The notes: generated by a model from the sequence alone, not told the origin. A stretch of 64,000 bases of DNA from Actinomycetota bacterium (GCA_020637055.1 JACJWR010000002.1:620001-684000); one strand, 5' to 3'. Shown: positions 50,519 through 59,094, numbered from the stretch's first letter. Numbers and translations are program-made.

Positions 50519-52879
50519 ATGACTTCCCCGCATCCAGCCGACCGCCATGACCGCATCAGGGTCCAGGGAGCACGGGAGAACAACCTCAAGGATGTCAGCG
50601 TCGACCTGCCCAAACGTCGCTTGACGGTCTTCACCGGCGTCTCCGGATCCGGCAAGAGTTCGCTGGTGTTCGCCACCATCGCGGCGGAATCACAGCGGCT
50701 CATCAACGAAACCTACAGCGCGTTCCTACAGGGGTTCATGCCGACTGTGGGTCGGCCGGACGTGGATGTCCTCGACGGACTGACCACCGCGATCATCGTG
50801 GACCAGGAACGGCTCGGAGCCAACGCACGCTCCACGGTAGGCACCGTCACCGATGCCAACGCGATGCTCAGGATCTTGTTCAGCCGACTCGGACAACCGC
50901 ACGTCGGCTCACCCCAGGCCTATTCGTTCAACGTGGCTTCGGCCCATGGTTCCGGCGCTCTGACGGTGGAGAAGGGAAGCTCGGTCAAGGCCGAGCGGCA
51001 GACATTCTCCATCACCGGGGGGATGTGCCCGCGCTGCGAGGGAATGGGGACGGTGTCCGACTTCAATCTCGCGGCGCTGTACGACGATGCGAAGTCTCTC
51101 AACGAGGGTGCACTGGCCATCCCCGGCTACAGCATGGAGGGCTGGTACGGCCGCATCTTCCGTGGGTGCGGCTTCTTCGATCCGGACAAACCGATTCGCG
51201 ACTTCTCGGACCGCGAACTCCACGACCTGCTGTACCGGGAACCGACCAAACTCAAGATCGACGGGATCAACCTCACCTACTCCGGGCTCATCCCGCAGAT
51301 TCAGAAGTCCTTCCTCGCCAAGGACGTCGAGGCGATGCAGCCCCACATCCGTGCCTTCGTCGAACGCGCGGTGGTGTTCACCCGGTGCCCGGACTGCGCG
51401 GGCACCCGGCTGAACGAGGCGGCACGGTCGTCCAAGGTCGCCGGCGTGAGCATCGCCGACGCCTGCGCCATGCAGATCACCGATCTGCGCGACTGGGTGG
51501 CCGGATTGGAGGAACCGTCCGTCGCGCCACTACTCGGCGCGCTGCATCACACTCTGGAGTCTTTCGTCGACATCGGATTGGGCTACCTGTCGTTGGACAG
51601 GTCCTCCGGAACGCTCTCCGGCGGTGAAGCGCAGCGGACCAAGATGATCAGGCACCTCGGTTCATCGTTGACCGACGTCACCTACGTGTTCGACGAACCC
51701 AGCATCGGGCTGCATCCGCACGACATCGACCGGATGAACACCCTGCTCCTCCGACTGCGCGACAAGGGGAACACGGTGCTCGTGGTCGAACACAAGCCGG
51801 AAGTAATCCAGATCGCCGACCACGTGGTCGATCTCGGGCCGGGCGCCGGATCCGCTGGCGGCGAGGTGGTCTTCACCGGAACCGTCGAACAGTTGCGCGG
51901 CAGCGGCACCCTCACCGGGCGACACCTCGACGATCGTGCCCGCCTGCGCTCGAACTATCGCAAGCCTTCGGGAACCATCGAGGTGCGCGGCGCCACGGCG
52001 AACAACCTGCAGAACGTGGACGTCGACATCCCCCTCGGCATGCTGGTGGTCATCACCGGGGTGGCGGGCTCCGGGAAGAGTTCGTTGGTGGAATCGTCGG
52101 TGACCGTTCGGGATGGTGTGGTGTCGGTCGACCAGTCGGGAATCCGAGGTTCCCGCCGCAGCAATCCGGCCACCTACACCGGCTTGCTCGATCCGATCCG
52201 AAAGGCCTTCGCGAAAGCGAACGGGGTGAAACCAGGGCTGTTCAGCTCGAACTCGGCGGGGGCCTGCACCGAGTGCAAAGGCGCGGGTGTGATCTACACC
52301 GACCTCGCGATCATGGCCGGGGTGGCACGGGTCTGCGAGGAATGCCAGGGCAGACGATTCCAGGCAGCCGTGCTCGACTATCACTTCGGCGGCCGAGACA
52401 TCAGCGAAGTGCTCGCCATGTCGGTCGATGACGCTGCGACCTTCTTCGAGTCCGGCGAGGCCAGGATTCCCGCGGCGCACCGAATCCTGTCTCGGCTCCA
52501 GGCCGTCGGCCTCGGCTACGTCGGCATCGGACAACCGCTGACGACTCTCTCCGGCGGGGAGCGTCAACGGCTCAAACTCGCCACCCACATGGGCGGCACC
52601 GCCGACGTGTTCGTCCTGGACGAACCGACCACCGGGCTGCATCTGGCCGACGTCGAGCAACTCCTCGGGCTGCTCGATCATCTCGTCGACTCCGGAACCT
52701 CGGTAGTCGTGATCGAACACCACCAGGCCGTCATGGCGCATGCAGATTGGATCATCGACCTCGGGCCGGGCGCCGGCCATGACGGCGGCCGCGTGGTGTT
52801 CGCGGGCAGACCGGACCAACTGGTGGCATCCGCCGAGACGCTCACCGGTGCGCACCTGGCGGCCTACACGGCCGGCTAG
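50519..52879 (+). CDS. Short UvrA-like ABC-class ATPase (UvrA2/DrrC type)
   Basis: Protein of 786 residues, about 160 shorter than housekeeping UvrA. It keeps two ABC modules: Walker A GVSGSGKSSL near residue 40 and GVAGSGKSSL near 520, signatures LSGGEAQRTKM and LSGGERQRLKL, Walker B TYVFDEPSIGLH and VFVLDEPTTGLH. Zinc-finger pairs CPRCEGMG/CPDCAGTR and CTECKGAG/CEECQGRR are retained. The region that binds UvrB in canonical UvrA appears shortened. Such paralogues are linked to DNA-intercalating drug tolerance or alternative repair. ATG with GAGG 6 nt upstream. Followed by a hairpin terminator. Confidence 0.9.
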   Translation: MTSPHPADRHDRIRVQGARENNLKDVSVDLPKRRLTVFTGVSGSGKSSLVFATIAAESQRLINETYSAFLQGFMPTVGRPDVDVLDGLTTAIIVDQERLGANARSTVGTVTDANAMLRILFSRLGQPHVGSPQAYSFNVASAHGSGALTVEKGSSVKAERQTFSITGGMCPRCEGMGTVSDFNLAALYDDAKSLNEGALAIPGYSMEGWYGRIFRGCGFFDPDKPIRDFSDRELHDLLYREPTKLKIDGINLTYSGLIPQIQKSFLAKDVEAMQPHIRAFVERAVVFTRCPDCAGTRLNEAARSSKVAGVSIADACAMQITDLRDWVAGLEEPSVAPLLGALHHTLESFVDIGLGYLSLDRSSGTLSGGEAQRTKMIRHLGSSLTDVTYVFDEPSIGLHPHDIDRMNTLLLRLRDKGNTVLVVEHKPEVIQIADHVVDLGPGAGSAGGEVVFTGTVEQLRGSGTLTGRHLDDRARLRSNYRKPSGTIEVRGATANNLQNVDVDIPLGMLVVITGVAGSGKSSLVESSVTVRDGVVSVDQSGIRGSRRSNPATYTGLLDPIRKAFAKANGVKPGLFSSNSAGACTECKGAGVIYTDLAIMAGVARVCEECQGRRFQAAVLDYHFGGRDISEVLAMSVDDAATFFESGEARIPAAHRILSRLQAVGLGYVGIGQPLTTLSGGERQRLKLATHMGGTADVFVLDEPTTGLHLADVEQLLGLLDHLVDSGTSVVVIEHHQAVMAHADWIIDLGPGAGHDGGRVVFAGRPDQLVASAETLTGAHLAAYTAG

Positions 52880-52884
52880 CGCCC

Positions 52885-52904
52885 GTCGGGCGCGATCGCC
52901 CGAC
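52885..52904 (+). terminator. GC-rich hairpin after the UvrA-like gene
   Basis: GTCGGGCG (52885-52892) pairs perfectly with CGCCCGAC (52897-52904) around a CGAT loop, 5 nt after the TAG stop. There is no T-run. Confidence 0.6.
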
Positions 52905-52922
52905 CTGTGCAAGCCTGGCCTC

Positions 52923-53147
52923 ATGGCAGAGGACACCTCCGCGACCAGCCCGGTCGTGGTCAAAGTTGAGGCGGATGGCCCCTTGGAGGTACAGGGACCG
53001 GTGACCATCGAAGGATCCGACGGCGTGGTACTCGACGTCACCGAACGGACCTGGCTGTGCCGTTGCGGGCACAGCAACAACAAGCCGTTCTGCGATGGCA
53101 GCCACCGGCGGACCGGCTTCAACGATCCTGGTCTCGGTACGTCCTAG
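52923..53147 (+). CDS. CDGSH iron-sulfur domain protein
   Basis: Small protein of 74 residues. The C-terminal CDGSH motif CRCGHSNNKPFCDGSH provides the 3Cys-1His ligands C46, C48, C57 and H61 for a labile [2Fe-2S] cluster; the upstream VTIEGSDGVVLDVTERTWL is the usual strand pair. Bacterial CDGSH proteins are linked to iron and redox sensing. The ATG at 52923 is preferred to a frame open to 52740, which shadows the UvrA-like gene; an AAGCCT hexamer lies 6 nt upstream. Confidence 0.92.
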   Translation: MAEDTSATSPVVVKVEADGPLEVQGPVTIEGSDGVVLDVTERTWLCRCGHSNNKPFCDGSHRRTGFNDPGLGTS

Positions 53148-53228
53148 CGACCGCACGCCCCCTCGCGCGGGTCGAAATACGTCCGCGCCGCTGCTAGCGT
53201 CAGGCGGACTGCGAGGCGAGGAGGAATC

Positions 53229-54410
53229 ATGGGCTACCAGTTCTACGACGATCCGGACGCCAACTACCGGGTGCAGGTGGCCCTCGGCGGGGTGCCCGCC
53301 GGCTGTGGCGATGTCGGCGAGATCCTCGTCGCCGTCGGTCAGGCCGCAGGCGGGGGCGACCGGGAATGGTCGGCGGCGTTCAAGTCTTTGGCCAGGCGGG
53401 TAGCAGATCTGGCGACCGCCTCCCACCAGGCCGACGATCCGCGCGGCGCACGGGATGCCGCCCTGCGCGCCGCCACCTACTACGCGGCCGCACTGGAGTC
53501 GGATCAGGCTTTCGCCGACGACGACACCATCCGCAGCACCTTCGAAGCTCACCGCAAGAACTGGGACATGTTCGCCGAGATGGAAGGACTTGAACGGGTC
53601 GACATCCCCTATGAAGGCTCGACCATGCCGGGCTACTTCTCTAGTATCGACGGCACACCGCGGCCCACCGTCGTATTCATCAACGGCAGCGATGGAGCCC
53701 TCACGTGGGTGTGGCAGGAATTGCGGGCCGCCCGCGAACGCGGGTTCAACGGCCTCATCTTCGACGGTCCGGGCCAACAGTCGATGCTGTTCGAGCGCGG
53801 TATCCCCTTCCGCCCCGATTGGGAGGCCGTGATCACCCCGGTGGTGGACTTCCTGCTCGAGCGCAGCGACGTCGACGCCGATGCGCTGGTGCTGTGGGCC
53901 GGCAGCCAGGGCGGCTTCTGGGCGCCCCGGGCGCTGGCCTTCGAGAAGCGATTCGCCGCCGCCTTCCTCGACCCCGGCGTGGTGGATGTGTCGACCTCCT
54001 GGCTCGACCACTTCCCACCCGAGATGAAGCAGTTGCTCGCCGATGGCGACGGTGACACTTTCAACGCCTACATGGCGGAGGGGTTGAAATCACCGGAGTT
54101 GAGCAGCGTCTGGAACTTCCGCGCACGACCTTTCATGCAGGACACCCCGTATGACCTGTTCCGCGAACTGCGGAAGTACAACGTCCGTGACGTGGCCGGG
54201 CAGATCACCACGCCGGTGATGATCGCCGACCCCGAGGGTGAATCGTTCTGGCCCGGACAGTCGGCCGAACTCGCCGATCTGATCGGATCGGCTGCTGTGC
54301 TGGCGAAGTTCACGGCGGACGAGGGGGCCGACATGCATTGTGAGCCGATGGCTCGATCTTTGGTCCAGCAACACATGTACTCGTGGCTGGCCGGCGTGCT
54401 GCCGAACTGA
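53229..54410 (+). CDS. Alpha/beta hydrolase of the FrsA/2,6-dihydroxypseudooxynicotine hydrolase type
   Basis: Hydrolase of 393 residues with a helical N-terminal lid region (about 1-125) and an alpha/beta-hydrolase core. The core shows TVVFINGSDGALTWVWQEL (oxyanion region), NGLIFDGPGQQSM, the nucleophile elbow WAGSQGGFWAPRA, the acidic residue in MIADPEGESFWPGQ and the catalytic His in EGADMHCEPMAR. The long lid and these motifs match the DUF1100/dihydroxypseudooxynicotine hydrolase-like group that cleaves C-C or ester bonds. It has a strong GAGGAGGAATC leader and a TAGCGT box 34 nt before it. The surface-protein gene follows after 25 bp, probably in the same operon. Confidence 0.83.
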   Translation: MGYQFYDDPDANYRVQVALGGVPAGCGDVGEILVAVGQAAGGGDREWSAAFKSLARRVADLATASHQADDPRGARDAALRAATYYAAALESDQAFADDDTIRSTFEAHRKNWDMFAEMEGLERVDIPYEGSTMPGYFSSIDGTPRPTVVFINGSDGALTWVWQELRAARERGFNGLIFDGPGQQSMLFERGIPFRPDWEAVITPVVDFLLERSDVDADALVLWAGSQGGFWAPRALAFEKRFAAAFLDPGVVDVSTSWLDHFPPEMKQLLADGDGDTFNAYMAEGLKSPELSSVWNFRARPFMQDTPYDLFRELRKYNVRDVAGQITTPVMIADPEGESFWPGQSAELADLIGSAAVLAKFTADEGADMHCEPMARSLVQQHMYSWLAGVLPN

Positions 54411-54435
54411 ACGAACCGGGAAGGAGAGACCGACG

Positions 54436-55557
54436 ATGCCGGATTCAGACGGACTCGAACCGGGAAACGCCGAGACCGACCTCGTGGATCGGCTGCATCA
54501 GCTCGAGCGACGACTGAGATGGACCGAAGAACGCCTCGCCCATGCCGAACGCCGACTCCGCGACATCCCGGAGGCACCCGTCACCGACTCCCCCGGGGTG
54601 ATTGCCTCCACCCCGGCCGACCTTCCCTCCTCCCGCTGGTCACGCCGAGCCCTGCTGCTCGGCGGCGTCGGCGCGGCCACCGGGATCGCCCATGTCGCGG
54701 CCTCTGCGACGACGGCCACCGCGGCCGCCGGTGACGCCGTCGTGCAGGGGGCGGGGAACAATGCCGGTGGCAACGCCACCAGTCTCGCAAGCAGCAATCG
54801 CAACTACACCTTCCTCGCCGAGAACTCGGCCAGCACCGCTACCGGGCTCTACGGCATCAACGACCCCGGCACCGGCGTGGTGGGGCAGACCTCCAGTGGC
54901 CTCGGCGTGTTGGGTGCTGCGGTCGGCACCGGTACGGCGATCCGCGGCCAGGCGACGACCGGTCGGGCTGGCGACTTTTTCTCGAGCAGCGGCCCCAGCG
55001 TCCGGCTGCGACCTGGCAACCTGGCCAACTTTCCGGTCGCCGGAGACTGGGCGGCAGGCGACCTGGTCAACGACCAGGCAGGGAACGTCTGGCTGTGCGT
55101 GCAATCGGGTAACCCCGGCAGGTGGCGGCTGCTGGGCGGACCCCAGAGCGCGGGAGCCTATGTGCCGTTGACGCCGACCCGGGTCTTCGACTCACGGCGC
55201 TCGACTCCTGACAACGGTCGCATCCTCACGAGTGCGCAACCCCGCGTAGTGGGCGTGGCGTTCGCCCGCGACTTGGACACGGGAGCGCCGATCAGGAGGC
55301 TGCTTCCGGACGGCACCAGGGGGGTCGCGGCGAATGTGACGATCACCGACACCACTTCCTCGCGCGGCTTCGTCGCGCTCACGCCGGGTGATGCGGCGGA
55401 TTATTCCGCATCATCGTTGAACTGGACGGCGGTGGGCGCCACGATCGCGAACGGATTGATCCTCACGACGGACGCCCTCATGCGGCTCAAAGCCTTCGTC
55501 CGCGGCGGGAACACCCATCTGATCATCGACATCACCGGCTACTTCGCGTCGGTGTAG
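54436..55557 (+). CDS. Tat-exported surface protein with N-terminal coiled coil
   Basis: Protein of 373 residues with an unusual order. Residues 10-42 form a charged heptad-like coiled coil (LVDRLHQLERRLRWTEERL). A twin-arginine signal follows only at 66-95 (RWSRRALLLGGVGAATGIA), so it is either an internal Tat signal anchor or the N-terminus is a cytoplasmic tail. A Gly/Ala/Asn-rich region with repeated GVVG/GVLG turns comes next. The C-terminal domain (about 235-373; TPTRVFDSR, LNWTAVGATIANGLIL, HLIIDITGYF) is a beta-rich module common in actinobacterial secreted proteins. Function is unknown; it may be an adhesin or envelope protein. GGAAGGAGAG precedes the ATG. Confidence 0.75.
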   Translation: MPDSDGLEPGNAETDLVDRLHQLERRLRWTEERLAHAERRLRDIPEAPVTDSPGVIASTPADLPSSRWSRRALLLGGVGAATGIAHVAASATTATAAAGDAVVQGAGNNAGGNATSLASSNRNYTFLAENSASTATGLYGINDPGTGVVGQTSSGLGVLGAAVGTGTAIRGQATTGRAGDFFSSSGPSVRLRPGNLANFPVAGDWAAGDLVNDQAGNVWLCVQSGNPGRWRLLGGPQSAGAYVPLTPTRVFDSRRSTPDNGRILTSAQPRVVGVAFARDLDTGAPIRRLLPDGTRGVAANVTITDTTSSRGFVALTPGDAADYSASSLNWTAVGATIANGLILTTDALMRLKAFVRGGNTHLIIDITGYFASV

Positions 55558-55587
55558 GCACCTACCCGCAAAACGGGCGAGGCGAGT

Positions 55588-56340
55588 TCACGCACTGCTG
55601 CTGAGAGCCATCAGCAGCAGTGCGTAGACCACTGCCCCGAGCGCGAAGGCTCCCACCTGACGCCGAGGTCCGGGTTGCAGCACCCGGGCGAGCACGGTGA
55701 CCAGGGCGCCGCCCGCGAAGAAGGCCACGATGAGCGCCAGCGCCACCTGCGGAATTCGGACCCATGTCCCCAACGCCCAACCCGCCAGCAGAGCGGCGGA
55801 CAGCACCCAACGTCCGTACCGCTGATAGGCCTGCCGGTAGTTGGCGTGCAGGGACTCGTCGGCGACCAGGTAATACAAACCCATGGCGATGACGAACAGC
55901 ACGATCGGCTGCACCTGGGTATCGCTGGGGTCGGCCAGTGAATAGGCGACGGTGACGTTGAAAACGAGCATGACGGCCATGCTGGTGAGGAAGGAGCGGG
56001 TGTCCGCCGAATCGGGACCGGCCGAAGCCAACCTCCGCTGGCGGCTCAACGCGATCTGGTTGGCGTTGGCGTAGAAGACGATCATCCCGAGCACCGCGAG
56101 GAAGTAGCCGTGCTTGCCGAACAGCGGCAGGTAGCGGTCGGCGATCGGCCTGATCACATCGTCGCTGCGACTCAAGGCCGGCAGGAGTTGCATGACGACG
56201 TACGAAACGGTTACTCCTCCGGCCGTGCTGAGCACAAGTCTGCGCGGGTATCCCTGGATCCGATCGAGCAATCCGGCGCCCAAGTGCACGGCGATGAGCA
56301 CGAGAACCGACACCAACGACACCACAGCATGCGAGGTCAC
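55588..56340 (-). CDS. Multi-pass membrane protein of unknown function
   Basis: Protein of 250 residues with about eight hydrophobic segments, for example HAVVSLVSVLVLIAVHLGAG, GGVTVSYVVMQLLPAL, SMAVMLVFNVTVAYSL and VAFFAGGALVTVLARVL. The topology and the AFFAGGAL motif loosely recall ZIP transporters, but the HxxxE metal motifs are missing, so I do not assign a substrate. I place the start at GTG 56340 with AGAGG about 7 nt upstream; the frame is open 31 codons further without a ribosome binding site. It is convergent with the surface-protein gene. Confidence 0.7.
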   Translation of the reverse strand: MTSHAVVSLVSVLVLIAVHLGAGLLDRIQGYPRRLVLSTAGGVTVSYVVMQLLPALSRSDDVIRPIADRYLPLFGKHGYFLAVLGMIVFYANANQIALSRQRRLASAGPDSADTRSFLTSMAVMLVFNVTVAYSLADPSDTQVQPIVLFVIAMGLYYLVADESLHANYRQAYQRYGRWVLSAALLAGWALGTWVRIPQVALALIVAFFAGGALVTVLARVLQPGPRRQVGAFALGAVVYALLLMALSSSA

Positions 56341-56463
56341 GACACCACCTCTGTGGCTTCGGCGGGGCGGGGCCGTTGCGGGCTGCCGGATCGGAGTACA
56401 TCCGCCGCAGGTCGTTGCCGCCCGGATCGACACGTCCTAGCGTGGAAGGGAGGCTGATGACGA

Positions 56464-57057
56464 ATGAGCATGGAAGCAGAACGCTCGGCGGTCGTCTGGG
56501 AGATCGCCCTGCTGGTGCTACCGGCATTGGCGATGCTGGTCACGGCGTGGTCGCTGTGGCGCTCAGATCGACGGGCCGCCCGACCCCGCCAGCGACTGAC
56601 CCGCGCGGGTTTCACAGCGACCGTGGTGCTGCTGGTGAGCATCGTGCTGGTCGGTGCCTTGGTGATCGTCTCGGTCGGCTCCGATGGCGGTTGGGATGCC
56701 GTGTTGTTCTGGTTGGGGATGGGCATGCTGCTGACCGCCGGCCTGGTCCTCTGCCTGGTCCGGGCGAACGTCGGCGGCGCGGCGCTCGTCCTCCTGTCGG
56801 TGATCCTGCCCATGATCGTCTTCGTCACGGGCGGCCGCTGGATCGTCGACGACCACGCCGGTGAACCTACCCCGGAATCGGGGTTCCTCGGGGCCTCCGC
56901 GATGACTCTCCTGTTCGCCGTGCCCGGACTTCTCAGCGGTATCCTCTTCTTGCTGGCTGGCCGCGCCGAGTCCACCGGGGACGGCTCACTCCGACAGCCC
57001 CAGGCGGATCGTCCCACCGAATCCCGGCATAGCCGACTGCCGTCGAACCGCCCCTGA
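56464..57057 (+). CDS. Small multi-pass membrane protein of unknown function
   Basis: Protein of 197 residues with four to five hydrophobic segments (IALLVLPALAMLVTAWSLW, ATVVLLVSIVLVGALVIVS, VLFWLGMGMLLTAGLVLCLV, AALVLLSVILPMIVFV, LLFAVPGLLSGILFLLAG) and a polar Ser/Arg/Pro-rich tail. I recognise no family. GGGAGG lies 12 nt before the ATG at 56464; an ATG two codons later is also possible. A TAGCGT-like box lies about 25 nt upstream. It is divergent from the other membrane protein and ends near a hairpin. Confidence 0.65.
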   Translation: MSMEAERSAVVWEIALLVLPALAMLVTAWSLWRSDRRAARPRQRLTRAGFTATVVLLVSIVLVGALVIVSVGSDGGWDAVLFWLGMGMLLTAGLVLCLVRANVGGAALVLLSVILPMIVFVTGGRWIVDDHAGEPTPESGFLGASAMTLLFAVPGLLSGILFLLAGRAESTGDGSLRQPQADRPTESRHSRLPSNRP

Positions 57058-57073
57058 AGGAAGTCGTTGTCAG

Positions 57074-57099
57074 AGGCCGGTCGCTGCGGGCGTCGGCCT
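57074..57099. terminator. Hairpin between convergent membrane-protein and CsbD genes
   Basis: AGGCCG (57074-57079) and CGGCCT (57094-57099) can pair around a 14-nt loop. The site lies between convergent genes, touching the CsbD stop. Weak candidate. Confidence 0.4.
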
Positions 57100-57376
57100 A
57101 CTCGCCGCCGCCCGAACCCTTCACCTTGTCCGCCGCGTCCTTGGCCTTCTCCACCACCGACTCGACCGCTTCGCGGCCCTTGTCGGCAAGGTCGGAAGCG
57201 GCAGCCTGCGCGGAACTCACCGCTTCGCGGCCCTTCTCGGTCACCTTCTCGGCGTGCGCCTTCACCTGCCCGGTGGCGCGGTCCATCTTCCCCTCGCGTT
57301 CGAGGTCCTTGTCGCCGGTCACGGCTCCTGCTGCGATCTTGGCGCGCCCTTTGAGGTCATCGGCATTCGTGTCCAT
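57098..57376 (-). CDS. CsbD-like stress-response protein
   Basis: Small hydrophilic protein of 92 residues. Residues 1-45 are a CsbD domain (DDLKGRAKIAAGAVTGDKDL, then EGKMDRATGQVKAHAEKV), the family of general-stress proteins of unknown molecular role. The C-terminus contains a twice-repeated amphipathic helix EKGREAVSS/DKGREAVES, recalling LEA-like proteins. The ATG at 57376 has GGGAGA 5 nt upstream and is preferred to a start 10 codons earlier. A TACCTT hexamer (57405-57410) suggests a short leader. Confidence 0.88.
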   Translation of the reverse strand: MDTNADDLKGRAKIAAGAVTGDKDLEREGKMDRATGQVKAHAEKVTEKGREAVSSAQAAASDLADKGREAVESVVEKAKDAADKVKGSGGGE

Positions 57377-57404
57377 GGTGTCTCCCTTGTGGTCGGTGCC
57401 GCTC

Positions 57405-57410
57405 AAGGTA
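57405..57410 (-). promoter_or_regulatory. Candidate -10 hexamer TACCTT for the CsbD gene
   Basis: On the minus strand TACCTT lies 28 nt before the ATG, giving a leader of about 22 nt that contains the GGGAGA ribosome binding site. No -35 is evident. Confidence 0.4.
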
Positions 57411-57550
57411 GCGAAACGAGGGCGGGCATGCGCCGTGGGAACGAAGCTTTTCCAAAGCCGTCAGTACCGACCGCCCGGCGGGTCGAAACTTGCGCGACCG
57501 AGCTGGGGGTCAATCCGGCGGCTGTAACCGAGATGGCTCGCTTTTCGCGC

Positions 57551-57556
57551 TAACCT
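57551..57556 (+). promoter_or_regulatory. Leaderless-type -10 hexamer TAACCT for the lipoprotein gene
   Basis: TAACCT ends exactly 6 nt before the ATG at 57563. The preceding 186-bp gap after the CsbD start holds no other recognisable feature. Confidence 0.6.
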
Positions 57557-57562
57557 CCGCCT

Positions 57563-57982
57563 ATGAGCACACGAACGAGCCGACGGATGTTCGCAGTCGC
57601 CGCAGGACTCTGCCTCACCGCTTCGCTGGCCGCTTGCGGCGGCGGCGACACGGCCGACGAAGCGACGTCGGCAGCCGCCTCCGCAGTGAGCAGCGCCACC
57701 TCCGCAGTCGCGAGCGCAACGGCGAAGGCCAGCGAAGGCGCCACGGAGTCGGCGGCCTGCCAACAATTCGACGAGTTGTACGCGCAGATCAACGATCAGG
57801 GTGCACCGGCGGACGTCAATTCCCAGCTTGAATCGATCCAACAGACGGCGGCAGACGAGGGCGACAAGGAGGCCGAGGCCGCCGCGAAGGAGTTGCTCGC
57901 CAACGAAGTGGACTCACCCGGTTGGAACGAGGCCCTGCTGCAGATGGAGGCTGTCTGCGGCGGCGAACGCGACGGCGACTAG
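57563..57982 (+). CDS. Small alanine-rich lipoprotein
   Basis: Secreted lipoprotein of 139 residues. The signal peptide has basic RTSRRM, a hydrophobic core and the lipobox LAAC with the lipidated Cys at residue 25. The mature part begins with GGGDTADEATSAAASAVSSA, a low-complexity Ala/Ser/Thr linker of about 40 residues, and ends with a charged helical domain with two cysteines (AACQQFDELYAQI and MEAVCGGE) that could form a disulfide. No family is recognised. ATG with TAACCT 6 nt upstream. Confidence 0.82.
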   Translation: MSTRTSRRMFAVAAGLCLTASLAACGGGDTADEATSAAASAVSSATSAVASATAKASEGATESAACQQFDELYAQINDQGAPADVNSQLESIQQTAADEGDKEAEAAAKELLANEVDSPGWNEALLQMEAVCGGERDGD

Positions 57983-57994
57983 CCCGAAGCAGTG

Positions 57995-58036
57995 GCCACA
58001 CGCCGGACGGCTCATGCGTCGAACCGTCCACGTGGC
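57995..58036. terminator. Two-part hairpin between lipoprotein and methyltransferase genes
   Basis: GGACGG (58005-58010) pairs with CCGTCC (58024-58029), flanked by an outer GCCAC/GTGGC pair (57995-57999 with 58032-58036). It lies between convergent genes and lacks a T-run. Confidence 0.5.
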
Positions 58037-58043
58037 GAACGGG

Positions 58044-58814
58044 TCAGGCCAGCCGGGCCAGCCAGGTGGCACGCAGGGTGTCGTCGGTGACCGCATCGTG
58101 GCTGTACTCGTCCACCGCGGTGATGGCGCGGAAACCCGCCGCCCGGAGCGCCTTGCCTACCAAGGCATCTGAGTGGAAGAACTGCACATGCTCTTCGCGG
58201 AATGAATGGCCGCGTGCGTCCGGGTATTCGATCGCAGTCCGGCAGTTGCGGGTGAGCACGTCGACGTCGTGTTGCAGCACGAAACGGCGCCCATCGTGCT
58301 CACCGCCTTGGACCGGCTGACCGGCGACGAGCCGCATCAAAGCGTCGGTGTGCAAATCGAACACAAACCACCCACCGCCCCGGAGCCGCTCGGCGACGGC
58401 GTGCACGGTCTCCTGGAAGTCCTTCTCGGGTAGGTAGTTGAGGCTGTCGAGAGTCGCGATCGCGGCGTCGAACGTCGCCTCCGTGGCCAGGTCCGGCAGC
58501 CAGGCTCGGTGCAATTGGACGGCCGCACCGAGCCGCACCCGGGCTCGGGCCAACATGTCGGCAGATCCATCGACACCTGTCACCCGGTAGCCCAACCGCC
58601 TCAGTTGAGCGGCCATCAGACCCGTCCCACAGCACACATCGAGGACGTTTCGCACCCCGTCCCCGTCGACCGCCCAGAGCCCGTCGAGAAAACGCGCCCA
58701 GGAACCGTGAATCGGATCAACCACGAGGTCGTCGTAGACGTCCGCGAGCGGCCCGTAGAAGGACGTGATCGGCGCCCGCGGGTCGTGTTCGGCCAGGTAC
58801 GGCCTAGATGCCAA
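58044..58814 (-). CDS. Class I SAM-dependent methyltransferase
   Basis: Methyltransferase-fold protein of about 256 residues. SAM motif I is VLDVCCGTGLMAAQLRRLGY, motif II (VTGVDGSADMLARAR) places the ribose-binding Asp, and FDAAIATLDSLNYL is the post-II region. The beginning (SFYGPLADVYDDLV) resembles small-molecule methyltransferases. Substrate is unknown. The open frame begins with a TTG at 58814 that overlaps the end of the SHOCT gene by 11 nt; no strong ribosome binding site is seen, so the start is uncertain, but coupling to the SHOCT gene is plausible. Confidence 0.8.
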   Translation of the reverse strand: MASRPYLAEHDPRAPITSFYGPLADVYDDLVVDPIHGSWARFLDGLWAVDGDGVRNVLDVCCGTGLMAAQLRRLGYRVTGVDGSADMLARARVRLGAAVQLHRAWLPDLATEATFDAAIATLDSLNYLPEKDFQETVHAVAERLRGGGWFVFDLHTDALMRLVAGQPVQGGEHDGRRFVLQHDVDVLTRNCRTAIEYPDARGHSFREEHVQFFHSDALVGKALRAAGFRAITAVDEYSHDAVTDDTLRATWLARLA

Positions 58815-59094
58815 GGATTTTCGCCTTGGCCGCCGCGAACTCCGCGTCGGTGAGGATCCCCTGGCTGTGCAGGTTGGCGAGGTTCTGCAACTGCACGGTG
58901 GCCTCGTCAGGCACGGCGGCGGGTTGTTGCGGCGCCGCCGGCTGTTGCTGCGCGTACTGCTGCTGGGCCGCTTGCTGCTGGGCCGCCTGTTGGGAGGCGA
59001 ACTTGTTCGCCTGCCGGTTGGCCACCCGACCAGACACGGCGGTGGCGGTTCCTGCGACGACAGCGGTGCGGGCCGCCATACGGAGTAGTCCCAT
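58804..59094 (-). CDS. SHOCT-domain protein with glutamine-rich linker
   Basis: Protein of 96 residues. A hydrophobic/basic N-terminal segment (LLRMAARTAVVAGTATAVSG) may be a membrane anchor. It is followed by a Gln/Ala-rich linker (QQAAQQQAAQQQYAQQQ) and a C-terminal SHOCT domain (LQNLANLHSQGILTDAEFAAAK), a short oligomerisation module. AAGGAGAA lies 5 nt before the ATG. The SHOCT and DUF6325 genes occur side by side in many actinobacteria, and the pair here is separated by 40 bp. Function is unknown. Confidence 0.88.
   Translation of the reverse strand: MGLLRMAARTAVVAGTATAVSGRVANRQANKFASQQAAQQQAAQQQYAQQQPAAPQQPAAVPDEATVQLQNLANLHSQGILTDAEFAAAKAKILGI

Noticed and set aside
55562..56527. A 321-residue minus-strand frame overlapping the multi-pass membrane protein
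   Set aside because: It is Arg/Gly/Pro-rich with no motif, while the frame 55588-56340 encodes a clear series of hydrophobic helices.
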